A stretch of 64,000 bases of DNA, from assembly GCA_006937955.1 (NCBI GenBank), contig SSNP01000030.1:4283170-4347169 (forward strand). The letters run 5' to 3'. The position numbers and the translations under genes were made by a program. The notes beneath the pieces were generated by a model. The model saw nothing but the letters and a program-made list of their open reading frames with translations, searched no databases and had not been told where the DNA came from. Shown piece after piece: positions 25,741 through 36,736 of this stretch. Source of the DNA: Pachypanchax playfairii. Taxonomy: Eukaryota; Chordata; Actinopteri; Cyprinodontiformes; Aplocheilidae. Each line of letters begins with the position of its first letter. Position 1 is the stretch's first letter.

Positions 25741-26830
25741 CTAAACGGCTGTCAGTTACTCAATCTGGTAGACAGAGGATCTTGTAGCCCAGATTACAGC
25801 AGATTACAGGAGGAATTTACTGTAACTGAAAGACAAGCAGGAAATGTTTTTCAACTTTGTTTATCTGCATTTATAATAAAGACAGTGAACAGCGATAAAC
25901 AAACTATTATCATTCAAAAAAGTCTAGACTGGCAGGGAAAAACTTGATAGATTTTAGAAATTACACACAAAATGATATTAAATATTAGTGTGAACATAAA
26001 AAGCTTTTCACATTTAACATTAAAAAGGAGTTCATTCCTGGTCAAATACTGATTTAAACATTAATACTGCTGCATAATAAGATGATTTCACAAGTATAAA
26101 TTGTAATTTTTTTTTTTTTATTTTGAAAAATGTGAATCACATCTATATATACATAAACAGCGTTGGCTGCACAAAGTCGGTGATTTTCTGGGCTCCAGCT
26201 GTTCTAATGAGACAAACATGTAAATATTGCCGTCGTTCTGCTTTAGCAGGATGCTGTTAGGAGATTTCTCCTTAATGCAGACCTGAACTCAACATCCCTG
26301 ATTATATTGGGGAGGACATGAAGAGACAGAAGGACACAGAAGATTGTAGACATATCTCCAAGTAGAGACTGAGTTTCTTCACAAACTGGGTGCACGTGAA
26401 GAATTGATGCTGTTTTAAAGTTAAAGCTGCTCACAACAAATAGTGATTTAATTTAGATCTTTTTTCTACTGCCTAAAACTTTTGCACAGTATTGTGTATT
26501 TATTAAAAAGCCAAAACCATGGTTTACTGGAACTGTTTATCAACGTACACGTTTTTACATTAGAACCAGATTGTTTAATTGTAAATATTGTTGTGAACAC
26601 TCATTCAGCGCAGCTCTGTATGTGAAAACAGCAAATCAATGTGCAGAACACAAAACAAATGGCGATCAGGAAATGCTGCATTATCGATACCAACAAAATG
26701 ATCGTCTCCTGCTTCTTTAATCCGATTAGACAGAAAATCCAAAGATAAAGAGAACAAACATTTTGCGTAAAAGCTGAATCAAACTTTTCAAAATACAATT
26801 CAGAATCAAAGAGGTAAAATTATTTAGTAC
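25741..26830. other. Probable first intron of zcchc17
   Basis: AT-rich sequence between the coding start and a candidate 5' UTR exon whose donor, on the minus strand, reads CTACGAAG followed by GTACTA at about 26831. No other feature is visible. Confidence 0.4.
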
Positions 26831-26831
26831 C

Positions 26832-27072
26832 TTCGTAGTGGTTGAACGTCAGTTGTTTCATTTCCGGTGCATAGCAATGCAACGTAAAACGTAGCCAATC
26901 AAAATAGCCGGCGAAAATTCCAACCAATCAGACGCCTCACAATCAACGGAAGTACTTCAGTCTATTTTATGGTGCTACTTCCTTTGATTTCTCGCTACGA
27001 AGCCTCCATTCATTTTGTAAACTGTAACTTTTTTTAATTCACTTTGGGCTGTTTTTGTTGACTGTTACCACG
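26832..27072. promoter_or_regulatory. Bidirectional zcchc17/snrnp40 promoter
   Basis: The two genes start on opposite strands with only a short gap. The interval has two CCAAT boxes 29 bp apart (26895-26899 and 26924-26928), which fits NF-Y. It also has several GGAAG/CTTCC words (TTTCCGG near 26858, CGGAAG near 26946, ACTTCC near 26976) that fit ETS factors, and no TATA box. This is the usual build of a housekeeping bidirectional promoter. Transcription start sites are not known from sequence. Confidence 0.6.
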
Positions 27073-28933
27073 ATGATTGAACCCATGAAAAGACCCGGAG
27101 ACATGGTGGTGGTTCCCTCTGCGATGAAGCGGCCCCGGACGGAGCTGGTGGCGGCGGCTCAGTCTCAGCAACTCGTGGCGTCGGTACGGTCCAATTTTAC
27201 CAATAAATATAGTACAGTTAAACCAATAAATACGATCCAGTTCCATTATAATAGTCATTTTATTCAGTGTGTTTATTAGAAAACAGGACAGGTTTCCTCC
27301 AAACGACTTAAGAGGAAGAGTAAAGAAATTAGGAAATCTGTTTTGAAAACGTATTTTGAATGTTTGTTGTGATAAATGCTTCTGGCCCTTATTTGATAAA
27401 TAAAACATGACTGTTTACATTCGTACCGGCGTTACATCAAATGCATTTTCACATAAATGAAGTCAATTTCCTGGAACCGAGAGGTTTTTTTTCTGCTAAA
27501 ATTTACAAATAATGTTTCTGTGTTCTTTTCCTGTTTTACACAGTGTAAACGTCTGGTTACTTTTAGTAATCATGATGATGTGTTTGCTGTACTAAAATGG
27601 ACCTAAAACTTGCATTAAATAATCAAGATTTTTTTTTACTTTTAACTGTTAAATTGAAAGATTGTAAATTTAGATGCAGGATAATTCAGAGAAACAACAG
27701 CAGGTTAACAGTGTGTTGGGTTTACAAACAGCTAATTCTGAAACCTGGAGTAGGTCTGATCTTGACTGAGATGAACACATAACCTGAGCTCTTGAAAGAT
27801 CATGTTATTGTGGAGAACAGGTTTCTTATGATTCCTATAAATCATATCCAGGATAGAACTGAAACAAGGAGACTATATTCTGTTCTGATGGTTATTGTGA
27901 GTCTTTTATTTTTTTTAAATTGCCAGTGTTTCAGATGGTGTGTAGACTCCATCTACTGCACTATAACAGCCCCGTCATGGTGCATTCCCTCTCTATTGTT
28001 GCATTAGGGCCCGCCACGCACTTCCAGTCTGCAGGCTCCCATCATGTTGATGTCTGGCCACGAGGGCGAAGTCTACTGCTGCAAGTTTCACCCCAACGGC
28101 GCCACGTTGGCTTCCTCTGGATTCGACAGGCTCATACGTAAGTTGGCCATCATGGTTAATGGACAGATGTTTGATAACACCGTCCTGTGAATGACTCGTG
28201 ATTCGCTCGCGCAGTGATGTGGAACGTGTACGGAGACTGTGAGAATTACGCCACTCTGAAGGGTCACAGTGGCGCCGTGATGGAGCTGCATTATAACACA
28301 GATGGCAGGTATGAACAGTTGAAGCAGAACGAATCAAATCTAATACCTAGAAATCCTTTTTAATCTTTAATTTAAATCGGCAGCTTTTTTTTTTTTTTCA
28401 GAAAGATGTCTGTAATTGTTTTTGTGGGTTTTAGCTTGTTGTTTTCAGCCAGCACGGATAAGACTGTAGGCGTGTGGGACAGTGAAACAGGTGAGAGGGT
28501 CAAGCGTCTGAAGGGACACACCTCTTTCGTTAACACCTGCTACCCGGCTCGTCGAGGCCCCCAACTAGTCTGCACGGGCAGCGACGACGGGACGATCAAG
28601 GTGATCTCATTTCAAAATAATATATTAACCGATATCTGTGGGTTTGTATTTCTGACCTCCTGGGGACCCGTTTCCTGACTTTTACTATCTTTCTGGGGTC
28701 CGAGGGTTCTTGTGGGGACCGAAGCCTGGTCCCCATGGGGGGAAATCCCCTTTTTAGGGTTAGGGGTTAGGTTTATAGGTATGGTGTGAATAGAGTTTTA
28801 GTTAGTCTTAGGGTTAGTTATAGATCAGTAATGGTTAAGGTTAGTAAAAGGGTTTGGGTTAGGTATAAATCTAGTTACTAAAATCAATGGAAGTCAATGG
28901 ACGGTCCCCATAAGGATACCAAAACACACTTGT

Positions 28934-28973
<40 letters not shown>

Positions 28974-29279
28974 TTGTATTTCTGACCTCCTGGGGACCCG
29001 TTTCCTGACTTTTACTATCTTTTTTACTACTTTTACTATCTTATCTGTCCGAGGGTTCTTGTGGGGACCGAAGCCTGGTCCCCATGGGGGGGACTCCCCT
29101 TTTTAGGGTTAGGGGTTAGGTTTATAGGTATGGTGTGAATAGAGTTTTAGTTAGTCTTAGGGTTAGTTATAGATCAGTAATGGTTAAGGTTAGGAAAAGG
29201 GTTTGGGTTAGGTATAAATCTAGTTACTAAAATCAATGGAAGTCAATGGACGGTCCCCATAAGGATAACAAAACACACT

Positions 29280-29339
<60 letters not shown>

Positions 29340-32300
29340 AAATCTGGATCTAGTCACTCTCATGTAGTTGTAGGTCTGTACAGAAATGTGTTTTATGTTG
29401 TTTTATTTAAATAGTTTCTATGTTTCCTCTGCAGTTGTGGGACATTCGTAAGAAAGGAGCCATCCACACTTTCCAGAACACCTACCAAGTTCTGGCCGTG
29501 ACGTTTAATGACACCAGCGATCAGATCCTTTCTGGAGGGATCGACAACGACATCAAGGTACTAAGATTCATCGGAAACAAATCGTGGCGATTTTTAAGGG
29601 CAGAAAGAGAAATAAAGATTTTTAAAACATGTAACGGTGAAGCATTAAAACTCAATAAAGATTTTATTACCTTCTGATTGGCTTGTAATAAATAGACAAA
29701 CAAAAGTATCTAAAAATGTTTGAGAAAATGCAAAATTTTCAACAAAGAATTTCTAGAAACAGATTTTGAGTTTTGAGTTGAGTTCTTTGAGAGTTCGTGA
29801 CAGCTAGTTCTTCATGTCCACGTCTGACAGCTACATGTTACTTTAAGCGTTCTAATGGAAGTTCTTGTGTTGTTCAGGTGTGGGACCTGCGACAGAACAA
29901 GCTGATCTACAACATGCATGGCCACGGCGACTCGGTTACCGGACTCAGTCTGAGCTCCGAGGGCTCGTACCTTCTGTCGAACTCCATGGATAACACGGGT
30001 AGGATTAACTTCCATTTAGCTCTTTGGGTTTAACGGTTTGTTGGTCAGTCATTTGCTTTAAACTTCTTTGTGTTTTTTACAGTGAGAATTTGGGATGTGC
30101 GACCTTTTGCACCCAAAGAAAGATGCGTGAAGATTTTTCAAGGCAACGTTCACAACTTTGAAAAGGTGAAACGATCATTTATTATATGTAAAATCTATGA
30201 TGTTCATCTAAACATCAGGATGTGGCTCACACACACACACACACACACACAAGTGTGTTTTGGTATCCTTATGGGGACCGTCCATTGACTTCCATTGNNN
30301 NNNNNNNAAGCACTGTAAAGAGACAAAAAGTCCTATTAGACGAATCAGTACTCTTTCAATTTTCTACAGGTCTATATTTGGAACTCACCTATAGGCTCCT
30401 CTGGGTGAAAGACCACCTCATTAACAGAACCGGCGTGACCCGGCAGCTTGTACAGGATTCTACGTGATGTGGTGTCCCAGACGTAAACGAATCTGAAAAC
30501 AGATAGCAAAAACGAGTCACGAGAAACACTGAAACGCAATTAAAAATCACTAAAACTCGTTGAAACAATATAAACAATCGCTTGTCATTTTATTCCTGCA
30601 CAATAAACTCATTTTTCTCTCAGTCCAAAGCAGTTCTGATGCTTTACACCTGTTTGTCCTCTAGAAATGTTCAACGTGTCCATGTTCCAGGTGTAACTTG
30701 GCAAATCGAAAGTATGCGCTAATGTAACGCTCGTTAACTAGGCTAACTGTTATTAGCAGTAACAATGTATTTCTCTGCATTTGATTCATTAAAACACAAC
30801 AAGATATTTATTAATAAAGGTAGATCAGTATTACAGGTTATTATTGCCGATATCGCCACTTTTCATGTGTGATGCAGCCTGGTTGCATTTTAAGGTCAAG
30901 GACATTTAATTGACGGATGCAACGGGTCCAGCAGGTAAAACCTAGCAACACAGTCCAGGTTCTCCTGGGAAACCCAACGTGTTCCCCAGCCTGACAGGCA
31001 AATTCTGGTACTACCGCGAGGTCTGAGGTCCCCTCCAGTGAGACCAGATGGCATCCTAATCATATGCCCAAACCACCTCAGTTGACTCCTTTCAACGAGG
31101 AGAAGCTCTATTTCAGTGACTCGCAGGTGACGGAGCTCCTCACCTCATCTCTAGGATTACCTCTGCAGAAGAAGTCTGTTTCATCTGCTCGTATCTCGGA
31201 TCTCAGTCCAAATTCTCTGACCACAGGTGAGGGTTGGAAACAGATATGGATCAGTAAAATCAGAGCTCCACCTTAGGGTTCAGCTCCATCGTCATCACAA
31301 GACCTCAGAACAAAGATGAGTAACAGCAGGATGGAGGCATCTGCTCTACTGTCTTCAATAGCGCACAGATTTAAATCTAATACTTTATTCAAAAATAAAA
31401 ATAATTGAGTTTCTTTCTAAACATCAGTTAGCTCATCACTCCAAATGAATCAACATCACATGCTACTAAGAGTAACAGGCATTCTTCGGATTCCAGATGT
31501 CACATGTCTCGTTTCAACAAATTAAAGGTTTTGGACAACACACACAAAACCAGCAGAGTAACAGAAATCTGACAAGTTTTCACAAACCAATATTTTGCAA
31601 AAATGTCTCAGTTTCAGTTCAAACAGAGGAAAATATCCCATATTCGGATGTTGGTCCAGATGTGAAACCGTGCTGCTTTTATATGACAGACGGAAGGTCA
31701 ACATGCTAAAAAGGTCTGCAGATCCCTCATCCAGGTTTGATTTTAAAGCTGGAATTTGTGATTTTCCACCAAAAGTTTAAAGTCTATAAGACAAGACGAG
31801 ACAAACGAGCCTCCTCAGAGTGCTCAAACTATAAAACTAGACAATTGCATAACAATTAAGGAGTGAACGAAAAAAAAAGTTTGAGTGATTACATGAATTA
31901 AAGGAGAACGCCCGTTTTTTGCAATTGGGGCCTTATTTATTCTGTGAGATGTGTTTTACTCGTCATCAGTGGTACTTTTTTGCGATTCGGATTCGTCTCG
32001 GAGATTTTTGATTCACACGGCAAACACCTAAACGCCAATAAACGAGAGTCGGTTGGGCCTGCGTTCGCCGACCCTAAATCGGTTTAAAATCAGTTCAAAT
32101 CCGTTATTTTTTTAATCTGGCCATTTAGATACTCTATTGTTTATTCCGTTCCAGTGCCATCTTGAATCCTGCGCTCATAGAAATGATATTTTTTACAGTG
32201 ACGGGAGAGTGATGTCATCTCTCCGTGCCCACTCACGTATTACCTGTAAGGAAGTTGTTTGAAACTGCTACTCCTTAGCTATTCGTAGCAACACACAAAT

Positions 32301-34233
32301 CGGAACTCTTGTTTTCAGTGTAGAAAAAATGGGTCGATTTTGCGCATATCCTGGGTGCAACAGCAAAATGAGGAATGAGATTAAAAAAATAACGGATTTG
32401 AACTGATTTTAAACCGATTTAGGGTCGGCGAACGCAGGCCCAACCGACTCTCGTTTATTGGCGTTTAGGTGTTTGCCGTGTGAATCAAAAATCTCCGAGA
32501 CGAATCCGAATCGCAAAAAAGTACCACTGATGACGAGTAAAACACATCTCACAGAATAAATAAGGCCCCAATTGCAAAAAACGGGCGTTCTCCTTTAATT
32601 CATGTAATCACTCAAACTTTTTTTTTCGTTCACTCCTTAATTGTTATGCAATTGTCTAGTTTTATAGTTTGAGCACTCTGAGGAGGCTCGTTTGTCTCGT
32701 CTTGTCTTATAGACTTTAAACTTTTGGTGGAAAATCACAAATTCCAGCTTTAAAATCAAACCTGGATGAGGGATCTGCAGACCTTTTTAGCATGTTGACC
32801 TTCCGTCTGTCATATAAAAGCAGCACGGTTTCACATCTGGACCAACATCCGAATATGGGATATTTTCCTCTGTTTGAACTGAAACTGAGACATTTTTGCA
32901 AAATATTGGTTTGTGAAAACTTGTCAGATTTCTGTTACTCTGCTGGTTTTGTGTGTGTTGTCCAAAACCTTTAATTTGTTGAAACGAGACATGTGACATC
33001 TGGAATCCGAAGAATGCCTGTTACTCTTAGTAGCATGTGATGTTGATTCATTTGGAGTGATGAGCTAACTGATGTTTAGAAAGAAACTCAATTATTTTTA
33101 TTTTTGAATAAAGTATTAGATTTAAATCTGTGCGCTATTGAAGACAGTAGAGCAGATGCCTCCATCCTGCTGTTACTCATCTTTGTTCTGAGGTCTTGTG
33201 ATGACGATGGAGCTGAACCCTAAGGTGGAGCTCTGATTTTACTGATCCATATCTGTTTCCAACCCTCACCTGTGGTCAGAGAATTTGGACTGAGATCCGA
33301 GATACGAGCAGATGAAACAGACTTCTTCTGCAGAGGTAATCCTAGAGATGAGGTGAGGAGCTCCGTCACCTGCGAGTCACTGAAATAGAGCTTCTCCTCG
33401 TTGAAAGGAGTCAACTGAGGTGGTTTGGGCATATGATTAGGATGCCATCTGGTCTCACTGGAGGGGACCTCAGACCTCGCGGTAGTACCAGAATTTGCCT
33501 GTCAGGCTGGGGAACACGTTGGGTTTCCCAGGAGAACCTGGACTGTGTTGCTAGGTTTTACCTGCTGGACCCGTTGCATCCGTCAATTAAATGTCCTTGA
33601 CCTTAAAATGCAACCAGGCTGCATCACACATGAAAAGTGGCGATATCGGCAATAATAACCTGTAATACTGATCTACCTTTATTAATAAATATCTTGTTGT
33701 GTTTTAATGAATCAAATGCAGAGAAATACATTGTTACTGCTAATAACAGTTAGCCTAGTTAACGAGCGTTACATTAGCGCATACTTTCGATTTGCCAAGT
33801 TACACCTGGAACATGGACACGTTGAACATTTCTAGAGGACAAACAGGTGTAAAGCATCAGAACTGCTTTGGACTGAGAGAAAAATGAGTTTATTGTGCAG
33901 GAATAAAATGACAAGCGATTGTTTATATTGTTTCAACGAGTTTTAGTGATTTTTAATTGCGTTTCAGTGTTTCTCGTGACTCGTTTTTGCTATCTGTTTT
34001 CAGATTCGTTTACGTCTGGGACACCACATCACGTAGAATCCTGTACAAGCTGCCGGGTCACGCCGGTTCTGTTAATGAGGTGGTCTTTCACCCAGAGGAG
34101 CCTATAGGTGAGTTCCAAATATAGACCTGTAGAAAATTGAAAGAGTACTGATTCGTCTAATAGGACTTTTTGTCTCTTTACAGTGCTTTCTGGCTCCAGT
34201 GATAAACGTCTGTACATGGGAGAAATTCAGTAG
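27073..34233 (+). CDS. snrnp40: U5 snRNP 40 kDa WD40 protein; exon 8 missing from assembly
   Basis: Spliceosome component of the U5 snRNP, a seven-blade WD40 propeller. Exons are 27073-27183, 28008-28137, 28215-28308, 28435-28600, 29435-29557, 29878-29998, 30083-30165, 34004-34107 and 34184-34233. The start is MIEPMKRPGDMVVV and the end RLYMGEIQ. WD motifs are clear: LMSGHEGEVYCCKFHPNG, LKGHSGAVMELHYNTDG, LWDIRKKG, VWDLRQNKL, IWDVRPFAPKERC and FVYVWDTTSRR. Joined exons total 982 nt. A 62-nt exon is expected between residues FEK and R-FVYVW to restore the frame. It is not found between 30166 and 34003, which instead holds an N gap and a large inverted repeat. The gene is therefore probably whole in the animal but broken in this assembly. 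AATAAA lies at 34401. Confidence 0.92.
28640..28932 (-). repeat. 293-bp unit, copy D, in snrnp40 intron 4
   Basis: Reverse orientation, exact 293-bp span from GGGTTTGTATTTC to CACACTTG. Its left side is ordinary intron sequence rather than a GT array, so it shows a bare edge of the unit. A GT array links it to copy E. Confidence 0.9.
28970..29281 (-). repeat. 293-bp unit, copy E, with internal insertion
   Basis: Same orientation as copy D and separated from it by a GT array. It is 312 bp because of a small internal duplication near 29020-29046 (ACTTTTACTATCTT repeated) that replaces the usual CTTTCTGGGG. A GT array of about 57 bp follows. Confidence 0.9.
30250..30297 (+). repeat. 293-bp unit, copy F, cut by assembly gap
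   Basis: The first 48 bases of the unit follow a CA array and then run into N bases at 30298-30307. The gap probably arose because this repeat and its microsatellite could not be assembled. Confidence 0.85.
30308..32118 (-). repeat. Left arm of 3.9-kb inverted repeat (antisense copy of snrnp40 exon 9 region)
   Basis: Every position checked pairs with the partner given by 64496 minus the coordinate, so 30308 pairs with 34188. The arm carries exon 9 of snrnp40 backwards at 30389-30492 and five bases of exon 10 at its outer end. It begins exactly at the N gap. No difference from the right arm was seen in the parts compared. It is either a real inverted duplication or, more likely, an assembly error. 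Confidence 0.9.
31902..32594. mobile_element. TTAA-flanked foldback element at the palindrome centre
   Basis: The element starts AGGAGAACGCCCG after TTAA (31898-31901) and ends with the exact complement before TTAA (32595-32598). If it is a genuine element, its terminal inverted repeats are about 217 bp around a 259-bp spacer (32119-32377). The spacer region starts a short frame at 32329 reading MGRFCAYPGCNSKMRN, which resembles the start of a THAP zinc finger (Cys pair, short). THAP domains occur in P-element and Kolobok transposases, and Kolobok inserts at TTAA. Because the flanks are also inverted, the repeat ends cannot be judged independently. Confidence 0.5.
32378..34188 (+). repeat. 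Right arm of 3.9-kb inverted repeat (sense snrnp40 sequence)
   Basis: This 1,811-bp arm continues without a break into exon 10 and the 3' UTR of snrnp40, so it is the arm expected to be genuine. It contains intron 8, exon 9 and part of exon 10. About 33290-33570 is a retroelement fossil whose plus-strand translation includes LRWFGHMIRMP, a phrase near the end of LINE reverse transcriptases. Confidence 0.9.
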
Positions 34234-34406
34234 CGTTTGTATGTGTGTGTGTGTGTGTGTTTGACTGTATGTTTGTGTGTGCGTGTCCAGTTATGGATTT
34301 ATTTCACGCTCTTCAGCTCGTTTTAGAACAACCTCAGGATGTGTTAAGATCGTCACAGCAGCCTCAAGAATTTTCTTTTTACTCTGATTAACTTCTTTTT
34401 AATAAA

Positions 34407-35760
34407 CTTCATTATTCAAAAACATCTTGACTCATTATTTTGTCTCCATGACGTGTTACTTTAATAGAAAAGGATTTATATATGTTTTCAGTTTTGATAC
34501 AGGGAGGAATAAATGTTATTTTTTTTAGTGGTCACTCAAGTTCTAAATTCAGAGCGTTAAATGAGTAATTTAAACAGTAAATTTGTTTTCTGGTTCTTTA
34601 CTCATGGTTTGGACCTGAAACTTTTCCTACAGCGTCTTTTCTTATTGGTTGGTATTTTCCTATAAACCTTTTTTACAATTCTTGAGAGATTGGTAGTTAA
34701 CAAATCTCACAATGCATTGTTGTTTTAAAGAATGTTATTATGTAAAACTCTGGAAAGAGTATTTAAACATGCTGAGAATTAATATTGTACTTCCAAGAAG
34801 TACATTTGAGTCATTTAAACCGTTCTTGCTTTTTTGTGCTAATCTTACTGTCCTTTCTATCATATCATGCAGTTTGTGCTTAACAATTGGAAAGTGGAGG
34901 ACAAAATATTTATAGTAGGAGAATAGAATCAGAAAGTCTGAATAGATTTCCCTCTCTATCTTATATACATCTTATCTTATATATATTTATATATATATAT
35001 CACATTGTGCTTTAGTGTCTCAACATGACGCTGAACTTCAGGAACATTTTTGGACCCAAGCTTCAGAGAGTTCAGCGGGTCTAAAAACACATTCCTCTGA
35101 AACTGAACCTTTACTGTAATTTGAGGAGGGAAAAGTCACTTTCCCGAAATAAAATAAACAATGTTCCTTAAAAACTAATGATCCAGACCATTTAAACTAA
35201 TACAGCAAAGTAAAAATGACTCAAGTGTTTTTAAAAATCTCCACTGTTCATGAATTAATTTGTTTCTTCAGTTTCTATCAAGCTCAATTAATTAATCTGT
35301 AAAAAAACAACTTGTATTACCTCCTCAAACCATTTTTTAAAATAAAAAGGTTGTTTTTACTTTTATTAATTTTATACCTAATTAGTCTGTTTTCTTCCTT
35401 TTTTTTTTTTTTTTTTTACTAGATATTAGGAATCTGATGCTGCAGTGTTTGAATCGCCCAGAAGTGAACCTAAAAACGTGTAGCAAACAAACAAATGAAG
35501 AAAAACTTTATAATCAGTGTGTTTCCAGAGTAAAATAAAGACAGACTGATTTTACAGGAAGGATTCTGTTTTCCTCGGTTATCATCTTAAATCAGTGCTC
35601 GATGCTAACTTTATTGGACAGTCGCTGCTCGGGGTCTAACAGAAATCAAACGGGGTTTTTAATGGGGAATAAAAACCCGCAGGCGGAGCAGCTGAACGCG
35701 TCTGAACTCACTTTAATAAAAATCACTTTCTCTTGTTTAAACTCAGTCACTTTTTCCTCG
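34407..35760. other. snrnp40-nkain1 intergenic DNA
   Basis: AT-rich after the snrnp40 poly(A) signal, with TA repeats near 34977-35000 and a 21-T run near 35399-35419. No gene recognised. Confidence 0.45.
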
Positions 35761-35799
35761 CTAGCTTATGATCCTTTTGTGACCGTTTAAAACGCCCCG

Positions 35800-36642
35800 T
35801 GGGGCTGCTAGCTGCTGTTCGGACACGCGCGCAGTCACGCACGCGGATCCGACCGCAGAATCCACGCAGCTCCTCCTCGAGGGGGGGTCGCGGTGACTGT
35901 GAGCCCCGACCCCCTCCTCCTCCCCCCTCGTCCCCCACCCTCCGGCTCCTCCTGCGCTCGCCCCGGCACCGATTGTTGACAAAAGACGCTGCGAGACGGA
36001 GCGGAGGAGGCCAGAGTTCGGTACCGGTGAGCATTTCTGTCCGTTAACTTCTTGTATTTTCACTGGGCGGCTCGAGAAGGACTTCGGTTTGGGGGCTCGC
36101 GAGAGAGAAATGCGCATAAACGAGCGGCTTTGTGTCCGCGGCGGGTTGCATGATGTAGCCGAACGTTAGCCGTAGTACCGCTGCGGGGTCGCTGCCCTCC
36201 TCCCCGCCGCCACCGTGTGATCCAGTATCATATGATGCTCATTTCTGTCTGTAGCCCGGGGCAGATTGTGACAGCTTTCCGTCTTTCTTTGTGTCTTTGT
36301 GTGTCCCCTTCTCTTTGGAAGGTGTGGCCGAGGTGATTCGGAGTTCGCAGCAGGCCGGTGGGAAGCGGAGCCCCTCTTCCACCTCCTCCTCATCTCATCT
36401 CTTTTTCCTGAAAACCAACTCGCAACTGGAATTTACCGACAGAAAGCAGAGGCCGGCATGGGTCACACACTGTGAGGGTAGCGCAAAAGCAGCGTTGCTG
36501 GAGGAGGAGGCTGCGGCCTTGGCCAGGTCGGTTCATCCGGGAATGGTGTGAGCTGAGTCGGACAGGCAGTCTGGATCTGACCGGGGACTCATCGTTTCCC
36601 CGGAGCCTCCGCGGCTCCAAGCCGCGACCTGAGCCCTCCAAG
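35800..36642 (+). promoter_or_regulatory. CpG-rich nkain1 promoter and 5' UTR
   Basis: GC content rises sharply, with many CpG sites from about 35790 to 36640. A splice donor (GTACCG, GTGAGC) at 36026 and an acceptor (TTTGGAAG) before 36322 suggest a split 5' UTR. The second part would join directly to the exon with the start codon. Boundaries are inferred. Confidence 0.5.
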
Positions 36643-36700
36643 ATGGGGAAATGCGATGGTAGATGCACGCTGCTAGTGATATGTTCACTTCAGCTGGTAA

Positions 36701-36736
<36 letters not shown>

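Noticed and set aside
30389..30577. Minus-strand frame resembling novel protein, repeated at 33919-34107
   Set aside because: It is a shadow frame over snrnp40 exon 9 and its intron, seen twice because of the inverted repeat.
31497..32999. Paired frames of 60-70 codons on opposite strands as a conserved gene pair
   Set aside because: Identity comes from the palindrome itself, not from selection; no family resemblance.
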